From assembly GCA_900540895.1 (NCBI GenBank), contig UQHV01000003.1, positions 62,001 to 126,000 of the forward strand: a DNA stretch of 64,000 bases. The letters run 5' to 3'. Shown piece by piece: positions 15,566 to 25,259 of this stretch (its first letter is position 1; every line of letters begins with the position of its first letter). This stretch comes from an uncultured Collinsella sp. (GTDB lineage: Bacteria; Actinomycetota; Coriobacteriia; Coriobacteriales; Coriobacteriaceae). The notes under the pieces were generated by a model. That model had not been told where the DNA came from. It worked only from the letters and a program-made list of their open reading frames with translations, and did not search any database. The position numbers and the translations under genes are program-made.

Positions 15566-16183
15566 ATGAACCGCTTCATCGACATCAACCCGGAGAGGTG
15601 CATCGGTTGCGGAACATGCCAGTCCGCCTGTGCCGACGCCCACCGGATGCAGGGTCTTCAGGATACGCCGCGCCTGGCGCTCGTGAAGACCGGCGGTATT
15701 TCGGCCGCCCTTGCCTGCCACCATTGCGAGGGTGCCCCCTGCGCCGAGGTCTGCCCGGTGAATGCCATCGAGCACGATGGCGACCGCATCCACGTCAAGG
15801 AGCAGGAGTGCATCGGGTGCAGGCTGTGTGCCATCGCGTGCCCCTTCGGAGCCATCCATCCCGATGGCACGTCTATCGCCGGTGTCGCAGGCATGTGCGA
15901 CCCGACGCCTTCGTATCCTAAGTCCCTGAGCAGCCTGCTTACGTGGGCTCCCGGCCAGTACACCTGCGCTGTCAAGTGCGACCTGTGCGCCTTCGATCCG
16001 GACGGCCCGCATTGTGTGGCGGCGTGCCCCACCAAGGCGCTGACCGTCATGGGCGGCGCGGCCGATCGCGAGCTCGACGAGGCCAAGCGCTTGCGCTCGA
16101 TCGAAAACGGTCCGGTCGTCGACGTTACCGCTGTGGCCCAGGGCCTGTCCGAGAAAGCAGAAGGGAGCGTAAACAATGGATAG
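15566..16183 (+). CDS. hyfA: Hydrogenase-4 component A, polyferredoxin HyfA
   Basis: The 205-residue protein has the same length as E. coli HyfA and begins MNRFIDINPERCIGCGTCQSAC. Four [4Fe-4S] motifs follow the pattern CIGCGTC, CHHCEGAPC, CIGCRLC and CDLC...C..AC. It should wire formate oxidation to the hydrogenase arm. ATG 15566 was preferred over GTG 15560, because AAGGAAG (15554-15560) covers that GTG. The gene overlaps hyfB by 8 bases. Confidence 0.87.
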   Translation: MNRFIDINPERCIGCGTCQSACADAHRMQGLQDTPRLALVKTGGISAALACHHCEGAPCAEVCPVNAIEHDGDRIHVKEQECIGCRLCAIACPFGAIHPDGTSIAGVAGMCDPTPSYPKSLSSLLTWAPGQYTCAVKCDLCAFDPDGPHCVAACPTKALTVMGGAADRELDEAKRLRSIENGPVVDVTAVAQGLSEKAEGSVNNG

Positions 16184-18194
16184 CATGACGCTGTTTATCG
16201 CATCGCTTGCCGTCTCGTGCATCGGTGCGCTCGCCTCGGTTCTGCTGATCAAGGCCGATAACGCCGCCAAGACCGCCGGCTGCCTTATCGGCGCCGTCGC
16301 CGCGGTGCTTTCGTTTGTGGCCGGTATCCAGGCCGTGCTGGGCGATGTCACGTCGGTCGACACCATCGTGTTCTTCCCGTTTGCTCATTTCCAGCTGCTG
16401 CTCAATCAGCTGTCCGGCCTGTTCGTGGCGCTCATCTCGGTGCTCGCGTTTGCCGGTTCGATCTACGGTCTCAACTACTTTGATGAGTACCCGGGCAAAA
16501 AGGGCCGCGCCGGCTTCTTCTTTAACACCTTCGTGGCGTCCATGATGCTCGTCATCACCGCCGACAACGTGTTTTGGTTCCTGGTCGCCTTTGAGCTCAT
16601 GTCGCTGACCTCGTACTTCCTGGTCGTGATCGAGGAGAACGAGAACTCCATCCATGGCGGTTGGCTCTACTTTGTGATCGCGCACGTGGGCTTTGTGCTC
16701 ATCATGGCGAGCTTCCTCACCATGACCAACTTCGCCGGTGGCTCGTTTGCCTTTGCGGATTTCCGCGCTACGCAGTTTAGCCCCGCGGTCGCATCCGTGT
16801 GCTTCGTGCTCGCCTTCTTTGGCTTTGGCGCCAAGGCCGGTATCATCCCGCTGCACGGCTGGCTGCCCAAGGCACATCCCGAGGCGCCGTCCAACGTGTC
16901 GGCCCTCATGTCCGGCGGCATGATCAAGATCGGTATCTTCGGCATCCTCAAGGTTGGTCTCGACCTGCTCTCCGCCTCGGGCGTTCAGGTCTGGTGGGGC
17001 CTTATGGTCATGGTCTTCGGTGCGATCTCGTCGGTCCTCGGCGTGGCCTTCGCCCTGCAGGAGCATGACATCAAGCGCCTGCTGGCCTATCACTCCGTCG
17101 AGAACATCGGCATCATTCTGCTCGGCGTCGGCGCCTCCATGGCCGCCATGGCGCTCAACTCGGTCGGCATCGCCGTCCTGGCTCTGATGGCCGCCCTCTA
17201 CCACACGTTTAACCACGCGATGTTTAAGGGCGAGCTGTTCTTGGGCGCCGGTGCGCTGCTGTACTCCACGGGTACGCGCAATATGGAGAAGATGGGCGGT
17301 CTGTTCCGTCGTATGCCGGCAACGGCCATCTGCTTCCTCGTCGGCGCGCTTGCCATCTCGGCCATCCCGCCCTTCAACGGCTTTGTGTCCGAGTGGTTTA
17401 CCTATCAGTCGCTGTTTAACGCCGCCATGCAGGGCGACAAGGCCGTCATGATCGTGGCCGTGTTCGCTGCCGTCGCGCTTGCCATTACCGGCGCGCTGGC
17501 CGTCACGTGCTTCGTCAAGGCCTATGGCGTCTCCTTTGCCTCCGCGCCCCGCTCCGAGGCCGCGGCCAATGCCAAGGAGGTTCCCGCCCCCATGGTGTTT
17601 GCGCAGGGCCTGCTCGCGGCCATCTGCGTCGTGCTGGGCATTGGCGCTCCCGTGATCGCGCCCGTGCTGGTCGATGTCGCCGCGTCCGTGCTGCATCCGT
17701 ACGGTGGCGTGTTTGCTACCGAGGGCATGCAGCTCATGAACCAGTACTCCGGCGCTGCCACCTCCACGCCCGCGATCGCTATTGCGCTCGTGGTGCTCGT
17801 CGGCCTTGCCTGCGGTTATCGCAAGCTCAAGACCGTCGGCAAGGTGCAGAAGTCCCAGCCGTGGGCATGCGGCTATGCTCCCAACGAGCATATGCCCGTC
17901 GTGGCCACGACCTTTGCCTCCGAGGTGTCCTGGTTTATGCAGCCGCTCTACACGTTGCGTGACCGCTGCACGGCCGTCTGTTGGTCCATCGCGCACTTCT
18001 TCCAGAAGCTCACCGGTGTGGCCGAGGCTGTGGAGCCCGTACCCGACAAGGTTCTCGTCGATGCCCCGCATAAGGGTGTCGAGAAGCTCGCCGACCTCGC
18101 GACTAAGCTCGAGGGCGGCAACTACAGCATCTATATCTGCTACATCGTCGCGGCACTCGTGGTGTTCCTCGTGCTCGCCGTGCAAATGGGTTAA
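16176..18194 (+). CDS. hyfB: Hydrogenase-4 membrane subunit HyfB (NuoL/Mrp antiporter-like)
   Basis: A 672-residue integral membrane protein, the same length as E. coli HyfB, with about 14-16 hydrophobic helices. The proton-channel core shows WFLVAFELMSLTSYFLV, the broken helix region FGFGAKAGIIPLHGWLPKAHPEAPS and YHSVENIGIILLG, with the lysines and glutamate used for proton translocation in complex I antiporter subunits. The C-terminal part (CGYAPNEHMPVVATTFASEVSW) matches HyfB/HycC. It belongs to the membrane arm of a group 4 [NiFe] hydrogenase. Confidence 0.9.
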   Translation: MDSMTLFIASLAVSCIGALASVLLIKADNAAKTAGCLIGAVAAVLSFVAGIQAVLGDVTSVDTIVFFPFAHFQLLLNQLSGLFVALISVLAFAGSIYGLNYFDEYPGKKGRAGFFFNTFVASMMLVITADNVFWFLVAFELMSLTSYFLVVIEENENSIHGGWLYFVIAHVGFVLIMASFLTMTNFAGGSFAFADFRATQFSPAVASVCFVLAFFGFGAKAGIIPLHGWLPKAHPEAPSNVSALMSGGMIKIGIFGILKVGLDLLSASGVQVWWGLMVMVFGAISSVLGVAFALQEHDIKRLLAYHSVENIGIILLGVGASMAAMALNSVGIAVLALMAALYHTFNHAMFKGELFLGAGALLYSTGTRNMEKMGGLFRRMPATAICFLVGALAISAIPPFNGFVSEWFTYQSLFNAAMQGDKAVMIVAVFAAVALAITGALAVTCFVKAYGVSFASAPRSEAAANAKEVPAPMVFAQGLLAAICVVLGIGAPVIAPVLVDVAASVLHPYGGVFATEGMQLMNQYSGAATSTPAIAIALVVLVGLACGYRKLKTVGKVQKSQPWACGYAPNEHMPVVATTFASEVSWFMQPLYTLRDRCTAVCWSIAHFFQKLTGVAEAVEPVPDKVLVDAPHKGVEKLADLATKLEGGNYSIYICYIVAALVVFLVLAVQMG

Positions 18195-18206
18195 GGAGGG
18201 GAGAGC

Positions 18207-19133
18207 ATGAACAACATCGTACTTGCCGTTCTGCAGGGCGTGGTCGTCATGGCCGTCGCGCCTTTCTTCTCCGGTCTCGGCCGCGTGATCCGCGCCAAGA
18301 TGCACAACCGTCGCGGACCCAGCATCATGCAGGACTATCGCGACCTGGCCAAGCTCTTTGCGCGCCCCGAGTCCCAGAGCGAGGACGCGAGCTTTGCGCT
18401 GCGCATTATGCCGCCGCTGTTCTTCGCCGTCGCCTTTATGCTCGCGATGGGCCTGCCGCTCTTTACGGCACAAAGCCCCATCCCGGTCTTTGGTGACGCC
18501 ATCACCATCATGTACAGCTTGGCGCTCGCCCGCTTCTTCTTCGCCCTCTGCGGCGTGGATTCGTCCAACGCCTACGCCGGCATCGGCGGCGTTCGCGAGC
18601 TGCTCATGAGCGTGCTCATCGAGCCGTCCATGCTGCTGGCGCTGTTTGCCGCCGCCCTGGTGTGCGGCTCCACCGACATCGCTACCATGGGTCAGCACAT
18701 CATGACGGGCGCCATCGATGCGCCGGTCGCCGTGATCCTCGCCGGCATCGCCTTTGCGATCGCCTGCTACATGGAACTCGGCAAGCTGCCGTTTGATCAG
18801 GCCGAGGCCGAGCAGGAGCTTCAGGAGGGTCCGCTCGCCGAGCTTTCCGGCCCGTCGCTTGCGATGGCCAAGCTCGCCATGTCCATGAAGCAGGTCCTGG
18901 TCGTCGCCTGGTTCTGCGCGATCTTCGTCCCCTGGGGCGAGCCCGCAACCGTAGGCGCAGCCGCCGTTCTGGGCGCAGTCATCTTCCTGGTGAAGTGCCT
19001 TATCGACTTTGTCGTATGCGGCGTGATCGAGAACTCCTGCTCGCGCTCGCGTTTTAAGGTTCTTGGCAATCAGACCTGGGCCGTCGTGGGCATCGCCGTT
19101 CTGGCGTTTGTCTTCGTGGTCGTCGGCGTGTAG
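18207..19133 (+). CDS. hyfC: Hydrogenase-4 membrane subunit HyfC (NuoH-like)
   Basis: A 308-residue protein with about eight membrane segments, which anchors the hydrogenase to the membrane arm. Diagnostic segments are KMHNRRGPSIMQDYRDLAKLF near the N-terminus and MELGKLPFDQAEAEQELQEGP, the conserved acidic NuoH/HycD loop. AAGGAGGGGAG precedes ATG 18207. It lies 12 bases after hyfB. Confidence 0.9.
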   Translation: MNNIVLAVLQGVVVMAVAPFFSGLGRVIRAKMHNRRGPSIMQDYRDLAKLFARPESQSEDASFALRIMPPLFFAVAFMLAMGLPLFTAQSPIPVFGDAITIMYSLALARFFFALCGVDSSNAYAGIGGVRELLMSVLIEPSMLLALFAAALVCGSTDIATMGQHIMTGAIDAPVAVILAGIAFAIACYMELGKLPFDQAEAEQELQEGPLAELSGPSLAMAKLAMSMKQVLVVAWFCAIFVPWGEPATVGAAAVLGAVIFLVKCLIDFVVCGVIENSCSRSRFKVLGNQTWAVVGIAVLAFVFVVVGV

Positions 19134-19148
19134 GAGAAGGGAGAAACA

Positions 19149-20606
19149 ATGTCATTTGCAGTCAGTCTGTCCCTTCTCGGCTTGGTCGCTATCGCGGCCC
19201 CGATGGTGGCCTCGGTGCTCGTCGCCCTGTTCCCCCGTCCGTACGCCAAGTGGTTCAGCGTTTTGGGTGCCGTCGTCTCGACGGCCTGCACCATCGCCCT
19301 CGCCGCGAATTTCGCTGGCGCCGGCATGCCCGACACGCAGGTCCCCCTGATCTCGTTTGGGCAGACCCTCGTCATGGGATTCACCTTCGATCGCATGAGC
19401 ACGCTGCTCGCGCCCGCCTTTGTGGGTATCGGCCTGCTTGTCGTGATCTATTCGATTCCCTATATGAGCGAGAATAACCGTGAGCATCCCGACGCGCCGC
19501 GTCGTCGCTTCTACGCGTACCTCGCGACCTTCATCGGCGCCATGGCCGGCCTCGTGTACAGCTCGACCCTTTTGGGCCAGCTCGTGTTCTTTGAGATCAC
19601 GGGTGCGTGCTCTTGGGGCCTTATTAGCTACTACATGACGCCTACGGCCAAGAAGGCCGGCATGAAGGCCCTGATCATTACGCATATCGGTGCGCTCGGC
19701 CTGTATCTGGGCGCCGCCATCGTGTTTGCCCACACCGGTACCTTCGCCATCACCGCGATCGCCGGCCTCGACGCCAAGCTCAAGGCCATCGTCCTTCTGC
19801 TGGTGCTCTTTGCCGCTTGGGCCAAGTCCGCACAGGTCCCCATGTACATGTGGCTGCCTTCGGCCATGGAGGCCCCGACGCCTGTTTCGGCCTACCTGCA
19901 TGGCGCCTCGATGGTCAAGGTCGGCGTGTGCGTGTTCGCGCGCGCACTCGTCTCTGCCGGCGAGATTCCCGAGATCGTTGGCTGGGTTGCCATTATCGAC
20001 GCCATGGTCACCATGCTCTTTGGTTTCCTTATGTACCTGCCGCAAAAGGACATGAAGCGCCTGCTGGCCTTCTCCACGATCGCCCAGCTCTCCTATGTGT
20101 TCTTTGGTCTGGGCCTTTCGGTCTTTGGCAGCCAGCTGGCCTTTGATGGCGCCGTGTGCCACATCTTTAACCACGCTTTCGCCAAGACGCTGTTCTTCCT
20201 GATCGCCGGTTCGTTCTCCTTTACGCTCGGCACGCGTATGCTGCCCAAGCTTCGCGGCATCGTAAAGAAGTACCCGATCTCGGGCGTGGGCTTTGGTGTC
20301 GCGGCGCTCGCCATTGCCGGCGTGCCGCCCATGAACACGTTCTTCTCGAAGTTCCAGATCATCGCCGGTGGCTTCTCTGTGGGTGCCGGCAACGTCGCGA
20401 TCCTGGTGCTCGTGTGCATCATGGTCGCCGAGACCGTCGCCACCTTCGCCTGGTTCCTCAAGTGGATGGGCTATTGCCTGCCCGGCGAGCCGAGCGAAGA
20501 GGTCGCTGCGGGAGCCCCGCTTCCCCGCGCGATGGCGTTTGTGTTCATCGTGCTCATCATCATGGTCATCGTCAGCGGCCCGCTTTCGGCCAGCTGGATC
20601 GGTTAG
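19149..20606 (+). CDS. hyfD: Hydrogenase-4 membrane subunit HyfD (antiporter-like)
   Basis: A 485-residue proton-pumping-type subunit of the NuoL/M/N family with about 14 helices. It has FFEITGACSWGLISYYM, AAWAKSAQVPMYMWLPSAMEAPTPVSAYLHGASMV and FSTIAQLSYVFFGLG. E. coli HyfD is 479 residues. It is one of the subunits that distinguish the Hyf (FHL-2) arrangement from the smaller Hyc complex and could allow extra ion translocation. Confidence 0.88.
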   Translation: MSFAVSLSLLGLVAIAAPMVASVLVALFPRPYAKWFSVLGAVVSTACTIALAANFAGAGMPDTQVPLISFGQTLVMGFTFDRMSTLLAPAFVGIGLLVVIYSIPYMSENNREHPDAPRRRFYAYLATFIGAMAGLVYSSTLLGQLVFFEITGACSWGLISYYMTPTAKKAGMKALIITHIGALGLYLGAAIVFAHTGTFAITAIAGLDAKLKAIVLLLVLFAAWAKSAQVPMYMWLPSAMEAPTPVSAYLHGASMVKVGVCVFARALVSAGEIPEIVGWVAIIDAMVTMLFGFLMYLPQKDMKRLLAFSTIAQLSYVFFGLGLSVFGSQLAFDGAVCHIFNHAFAKTLFFLIAGSFSFTLGTRMLPKLRGIVKKYPISGVGFGVAALAIAGVPPMNTFFSKFQIIAGGFSVGAGNVAILVLVCIMVAETVATFAWFLKWMGYCLPGEPSEEVAAGAPLPRAMAFVFIVLIIMVIVSGPLSASWIG

Positions 20607-20619
20607 GAGGTAGAACGAC

Positions 20620-21273
20620 ATGGGTTATTCGATCGTCAACATCCTTGGCGGCCTTCTGATCGTCACGTCCACCATGGTGGTTGTCTCCAAGAACATCAAA
20701 CATTCCATCCACTGGTATGCGGTGCAGTCGCTGGTGCTCGTGGGGCTTCTCGCCACGCTCGGTGTCACCACTGGTGCGCAGGAGCTGCTTATGTGGGCTG
20801 GATCTGCCTTTATCACCAAGGTCGTCCTGGTCCCTTATATCCTCAACCGTGCGTACAAGAAGATGGGCGAGCCGAGCGACGCATCGCTCAAGGCCGGCCT
20901 TAAGCCCGCGTGGGCCATTTGCATCATCGCCGTGGAGGTCGCGATCTGCTTTGCCGTCGTGACGCAGATCAGCCTGCCCACGGCCGAGGTCGCAACGCCT
21001 GCGCTCGCTATTAGCTTCGCTCACTTCTTTGTGGGCCTCACCTGCATCATCTCGCAGCGCAACATCATGAAGCAGATCTTTGGATACTGCCTTATGGAAA
21101 ACGGCAGCCATGTGACGCTCGCGCTTTTGGCCCCCACCGCTCCCGAGATCATCGAGATCGGTATCGCCACCGACGCCATCTTTGCCGTCATCATCATGTC
21201 CATCGTCGTGCGTCGCATTTGGGACGACTGCCATTCGCTCGATGCGCGCGACCTGTCCGAGCTGAGGGGGTAG
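20620..21273 (+). CDS. hyfE: Hydrogenase-4 membrane subunit HyfE
   Basis: A 217-residue hydrophobic protein (216 in E. coli) with about seven helices, beginning MGYSIVNILGGLLIVTSTMVVVSK. It contains a NuoK-like region in its second half (SQRNIMKQIFGYCLMENGSHVTLALL). AGGAGG precedes the ATG. It belongs to the Hyf membrane arm. Confidence 0.86.
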   Translation: MGYSIVNILGGLLIVTSTMVVVSKNIKHSIHWYAVQSLVLVGLLATLGVTTGAQELLMWAGSAFITKVVLVPYILNRAYKKMGEPSDASLKAGLKPAWAICIIAVEVAICFAVVTQISLPTAEVATPALAISFAHFFVGLTCIISQRNIMKQIFGYCLMENGSHVTLALLAPTAPEIIEIGIATDAIFAVIIMSIVVRRIWDDCHSLDARDLSELRG

Positions 21274-21276
21274 TCC

Positions 21277-22836
21277 ATGGAAACGTTGATTCTCGCCCTG
21301 CTCGCGACTCCTTTGGTGTTCTCGCTGGTCATGGCGTTTTTGCCCAAGAGCACGTCCTATAACGTGTTTGCCGGTCTCAACCTGGTCTCCGTCGCAGCCG
21401 TCCTGGTGCTGTCGATTGTGACAGCCGGTGACGTCCTTATGAGCGGCGACACCGCGAGCGCTCTTGGCCTGTGGTTTCACCTCGATTCGCTGGGCGCCAT
21501 CTTTGTGCTGCTCATCGGCTTTATCGGTTTTCTTACCGGGCTGTTCTCGCTGCCCTATGTAAAGGCCGATATCGAGGAGGGCTCCATGCCCGCCGAGCGC
21601 GCCAAGCAGTATTTTGCGCTGTTTAGCCTGTTTGTGTTCACCATGCTGCTCGCGTGCCTGTCCAACAACATGATCCTCACGTGGGCCGCCGTGGAGGCAA
21701 CCACGCTTTCCACCGTGTTCCTCGTGGGTATCTACAAGAACAAGACGGCCCTCGAGGCTTCTTGGAAGTATGCGATGGTCTGCACCGCCGGCGTGGCCTT
21801 TGGCCTGTTCGGTACGCTGCTGATCTACGCCAACGCCGCCGACGTGATTCCCAACGCCCACGAGGCCGCATTCCTATCGTGCGTGCTGCCGTATGCCGAC
21901 CAGTTCGACCCGACGCTCATGCGCCTCGCCTTTGCGTTTATCGTGATCGGCTTTGGCACCAAGGCCGGCCTGTTCCCCATGCACACTTGGCTGCCCGATG
22001 CCCACTCCCAGGCCCCGAGCCCTGTCTCGGCCCTGCTTTCGGGCGTGCTGCTTAAGTGCGCCATGCTTGTGATCATGCGCTTCTACGGCTTTACCATCCA
22101 GGCCGTGGGCGCCGAGTATCCGCAACTTTTGCTGTTGATCGTCGGCACGCTGTCCATTTTGGTGGCGGCACTTTCGATGTTTCGCCAGGACGACCTCAAG
22201 CGCCGCTTTGCGTACTCGTCTGTGGAGAACGTGGGCGTTATCGCCCTGTGCCTGGGTATCGGTGGCCCGCTGGGTATCGCCGCGGCCCTGCTGCACTGCG
22301 TGTTCCACGGCTTTACCAAGACGCTTGCTTTCTGCGTGTCCGGCAACATCCAGCACGCTTTTGGCACGCGTAGCCTGGCTAAGATCCAGGGTGTCGTCGA
22401 GGTTGCTCCCGCAACCGCCGCGCTCGCCGTCCTGGCGCTGCTCGGCCTTGGTGCCTTCCCGCCCTTTGGCATGTTTATCTCCGAGTTCCTGACCTTTGTC
22501 GCCGGTGTTACCGCCGGTCCCATGTGGCTGGTCGTCGTGGTTGCCCTCGGTCTTACCGTGGCCATCTCCGCGCTCACCCGCATCGCACTCAAGTCGGTAT
22601 TCGGCCATGCGCCCCAGGGCATGGATAAGCATGAGGCCCCGGCGCTCATGCTTATCCCCGAAATCATCCTGGCTGTCATGATCTTGTGGTTTGGCATCGC
22701 CACCCCGCTGCCTCTCGTGCACGGTGTGGAGACCGCGACCGGCATCGTGCTCGAGCAAAGCACTGAGGAACTTCACGCGACGCCGATGTACCGCGCTGTG
22801 TTCGGTACCGAGACCGCTCAGAGCGAGGTGGAGTAA
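21277..22836 (+). CDS. hyfF: Hydrogenase-4 membrane subunit HyfF (antiporter-like)
   Basis: A 519-residue NuoL/M/N-type protein (526 in E. coli) with about 14 helices. The motifs ILTWAAVEATTLSTVFLVGIY, FGTKAGLFPMHTWLPDAHSQAPSPVSALLSG and YSSVENVGVIALCLGIG carry the conserved Glu, Lys and His of the proton path. It starts 3 bases after hyfE and ends 3 bases before hyfG. Confidence 0.89.
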   Translation: METLILALLATPLVFSLVMAFLPKSTSYNVFAGLNLVSVAAVLVLSIVTAGDVLMSGDTASALGLWFHLDSLGAIFVLLIGFIGFLTGLFSLPYVKADIEEGSMPAERAKQYFALFSLFVFTMLLACLSNNMILTWAAVEATTLSTVFLVGIYKNKTALEASWKYAMVCTAGVAFGLFGTLLIYANAADVIPNAHEAAFLSCVLPYADQFDPTLMRLAFAFIVIGFGTKAGLFPMHTWLPDAHSQAPSPVSALLSGVLLKCAMLVIMRFYGFTIQAVGAEYPQLLLLIVGTLSILVAALSMFRQDDLKRRFAYSSVENVGVIALCLGIGGPLGIAAALLHCVFHGFTKTLAFCVSGNIQHAFGTRSLAKIQGVVEVAPATAALAVLALLGLGAFPPFGMFISEFLTFVAGVTAGPMWLVVVVALGLTVAISALTRIALKSVFGHAPQGMDKHEAPALMLIPEIILAVMILWFGIATPLPLVHGVETATGIVLEQSTEELHATPMYRAVFGTETAQSEVE

Positions 22837-22839
22837 CGA

Positions 22840-24539
22840 ATGATTGAAACTGAGAACAAGGTGTATGCCCGTCGCTGCGAGAGCCATGTCGAGGCCCTGC
22901 GCCGCGCCGTTCCGGGCTGCATCGAGAAGGTCGAGTGGCAGTGCGAGGACCAGCTGACGATTACCGTCAAGCAGGACAAGCTGCCCGAGGCCGTCCACTA
23001 CCTGTATTACGAGCGCTACGGCTGGATTCCCGTGATCGTCGGCAACGACGAGCGCAGTCTGTGCGGTCGCTACGCCGTGTACTACGTCATCTCCATGGAG
23101 GGGGAGGACCCCGGCTGGGTGACCGTGCGCACCGAGGTCGATCCCGCCAAGATGACGTTCCCGTCCGTGACGCCGTTCGTCCCCGCCTGGTGCTGCCCGA
23201 CGATTGGCCCAGCGGCCTGTACCCGCTGCGCAAGGACTCCATGGACTACCGCTTCCGTCCCGCTCCCGCGAGCGACATGGAAAACTACGAGTTCTTGGCC
23301 GATACCAAGGGCAAGGAGACCACACTCGTCCCCATGGGCCCGTTGCACATTACCTCCGACGAGCCCGGCCACTTCCGTCTGTTCGTTGAGGGCGAGACGA
23401 TCGTCGACGCCGACTACCGTCTGTTCTACGTGCACCGCGGTATGGAGAAGGTCGCCGAGACGCGCCTGAACTATGACGCCGTGACGTTCCTCGCCGACCG
23501 CATCTGCGGCATCTGCGGCTGTGCCCACTCGGTGGCCTATGCCGAGGCCGTCGAGCGCGCCCAGGGCATTCATGTCCCGCCGCGCGCCCAGTACATCCGC
23601 GCCATCATGCTCGAGGTCGAGCGCCTGCACTCGCATCTGCTCAACATTGGCCTCGCATCGCACTACACCGGCTTCGATTCGGGCTTCCAGCAGTTCTTCC
23701 GCGTCCGCGAGAAGTCCATGGACCTGGCCGAGAAGCTCTCCGGTCACCGCAAGACCTACGGCCTCAACGTGATCGGCGGCGTGCGTCGCGACATTTTGGC
23801 CGAGCAGAAGCTCTCCACGCTCACGACCATCCACCAGCTGCGCTCCGAGGTTCAGGAGCTCGTCGACGTTTTGCTCTCCACGCCCAACTTTATTGAGCGT
23901 ACGAGCGGTATCGGTATCTTGGACCGCAAGATCGCACGCGACTTCTCGCCGGTCGGCCCGCTCATGCGTGGCTCGGGCTATGCCCGCGACGTGCGCTTTG
24001 ACCATCCCTTCGACGGCTACGCCGATCCGGACATCCAAAAGATGCACGCCGCTACGGCCGATACCTGCGATGCCTTCGGCCGTACCGCCGTTCGCATCCA
24101 GGAGGTCTACGATTCGATCGACATGATCGAGACCATGCTCGAGAACTGCCCGTCGGGTCCCATCCTCACCACGGATTGGGAGTACACCCCGCACAAGTAC
24201 GCCATCGGCGCCACCGAGGCTCCGCGCGGCGAGGACGTGCACTGGGCCATGCTCGGCAATAACCAGAAGTGCTACCGCTGGCGCGCCAAGGCGGCCACGT
24301 ACAGCAACTGGCCGGTCCTGCGCTACATGTTCCGCGGCAACACCGTGGGCGACGCTGCGCTGATCGTCGGCTCGCTCGACCCGTGCTACTCCTGCACCGA
24401 CCGCGTGACGGTGACCGATGTCGCCGCCAAGCGCGACCACGTGCTCGACAAGGAGCAGTTCGAGAACGTCTGGCGCGACAAGTCGCCGCTTGCGGGCGAG
24501 GGCACCATGGCCGCTCCGCTCGATGAGGAGGCGCTCTAA
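22840..24539 (+). pseudogene. hyfG: Hydrogenase-4 large subunit HyfG, frameshifted by an internal deletion
   Basis: This gene should encode the catalytic [NiFe] subunit (HycE/HyfG, about 555-570 residues). The first frame gives a normal NuoC-like domain through FPSVTPFVPA at about 23187, then nonsense to 23469. The second frame resumes at RLVLPDDWPSGLYPLRKDSMDYR and continues intact to 24539, including the nickel motifs RICGICGCAHS and DPCYSCTDR. Compared with E. coli HycE, about 23 residues containing the conserved WGEREVRDMYG segment are missing. The frame change needs a deletion of 3n+1, so about 70 bp. A truncated large subunit could restart at ATG 23241, but a working complex is unlikely. 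An assembly error remains possible. Confidence 0.85.
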
Positions 24540-24540
24540 T

Positions 24541-25257
24541 ATGCTGAAGCTTTGGAAGGTTAACGCCAAGGCCGGCGACGCGACGGTCAAGTACCCGTTT
24601 GCGCCGTTTCCCACCAACAAGGACATGCGCGGCAAGCCCGAGCACAACGCCGAGCTCTGCATCGCCTGCGGTGCCTGCGGCGTGGCGTGCCCGGCCGATG
24701 CCATTCGCATGGACACCGACCTTGCGGCCGATACCATTACCTGGTCGATCGACTACGGTCGCTGCATCTTTTGCGGCCGTTGCGAGGAAGCCTGCCCCAT
24801 GGAGGCCATCAAGCTCACCGAGGAGTTTGAGCTGGCCGTCATGAGCAAGGACGACCTCACCAGCAAGAGCGTCTACACGCTCGAGCATTGCTCGCGTTGC
24901 GGCAAGCCGTTTGCCCCGCACAAGGAGATCGACTACGCCAAGCGCCTGCTGCAAAAGGCCGGCGGCATGGAGGCCGAGCAGGCCGCCCGCACCGTCGGTA
25001 TGTGCCAGGAGTGCAAACGCGAGCTCGACGCCCTGCGCGCCGCCTCGGCCGTAAAGACCGGCAACGCGCACGGCATGGCTGCCAACGAGACGCTTGCGTC
25101 CGGTGAGCCTCAGGGCCCCGGCATGGAGTATCTGGGCGGCCACGGTGTGAACCCGGAGTATATCGACCGCGAGCTTAACCCCGATGCGCCCGAGATTCCC
25201 GCCGGTCCGGCGCCGGTCGAGGGCATCATCATGGATTTTGAAACGAAGGAGGAGTAA
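24541..25257 (+). CDS. hyfH: Hydrogenase-4 iron-sulfur subunit HyfH (NuoI-like)
   Basis: A 238-residue protein with two [4Fe-4S] motifs, CIACGACGVACPADAI and CIFCGRCEEACPMEAI, that form the NuoI-like bridge between the polyferredoxins and the small subunit. Two CxxC pairs follow (CSRCGKPF and CQECKR). The last 60 residues, rich in Pro, Gly and Glu, extend beyond the roughly 180 residues of the E. coli protein. ATG 24541 lies directly after the hyfG stop. The upstream extension of the frame overlaps hyfG and was rejected. Confidence 0.88.
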   Translation: MLKLWKVNAKAGDATVKYPFAPFPTNKDMRGKPEHNAELCIACGACGVACPADAIRMDTDLAADTITWSIDYGRCIFCGRCEEACPMEAIKLTEEFELAVMSKDDLTSKSVYTLEHCSRCGKPFAPHKEIDYAKRLLQKAGGMEAEQAARTVGMCQECKRELDALRAASAVKTGNAHGMAANETLASGEPQGPGMEYLGGHGVNPEYIDRELNPDAPEIPAGPAPVEGIIMDFETKEE

Positions 25258-25259
25258 CC

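Noticed and set aside
16125..18698. 857-residue open frame on the minus strand over hyfB/hyfC
   Set aside because: A His/Gly/Asp-rich shadow of membrane-protein codons with no domain; hyfB and hyfC are clear on the plus strand.
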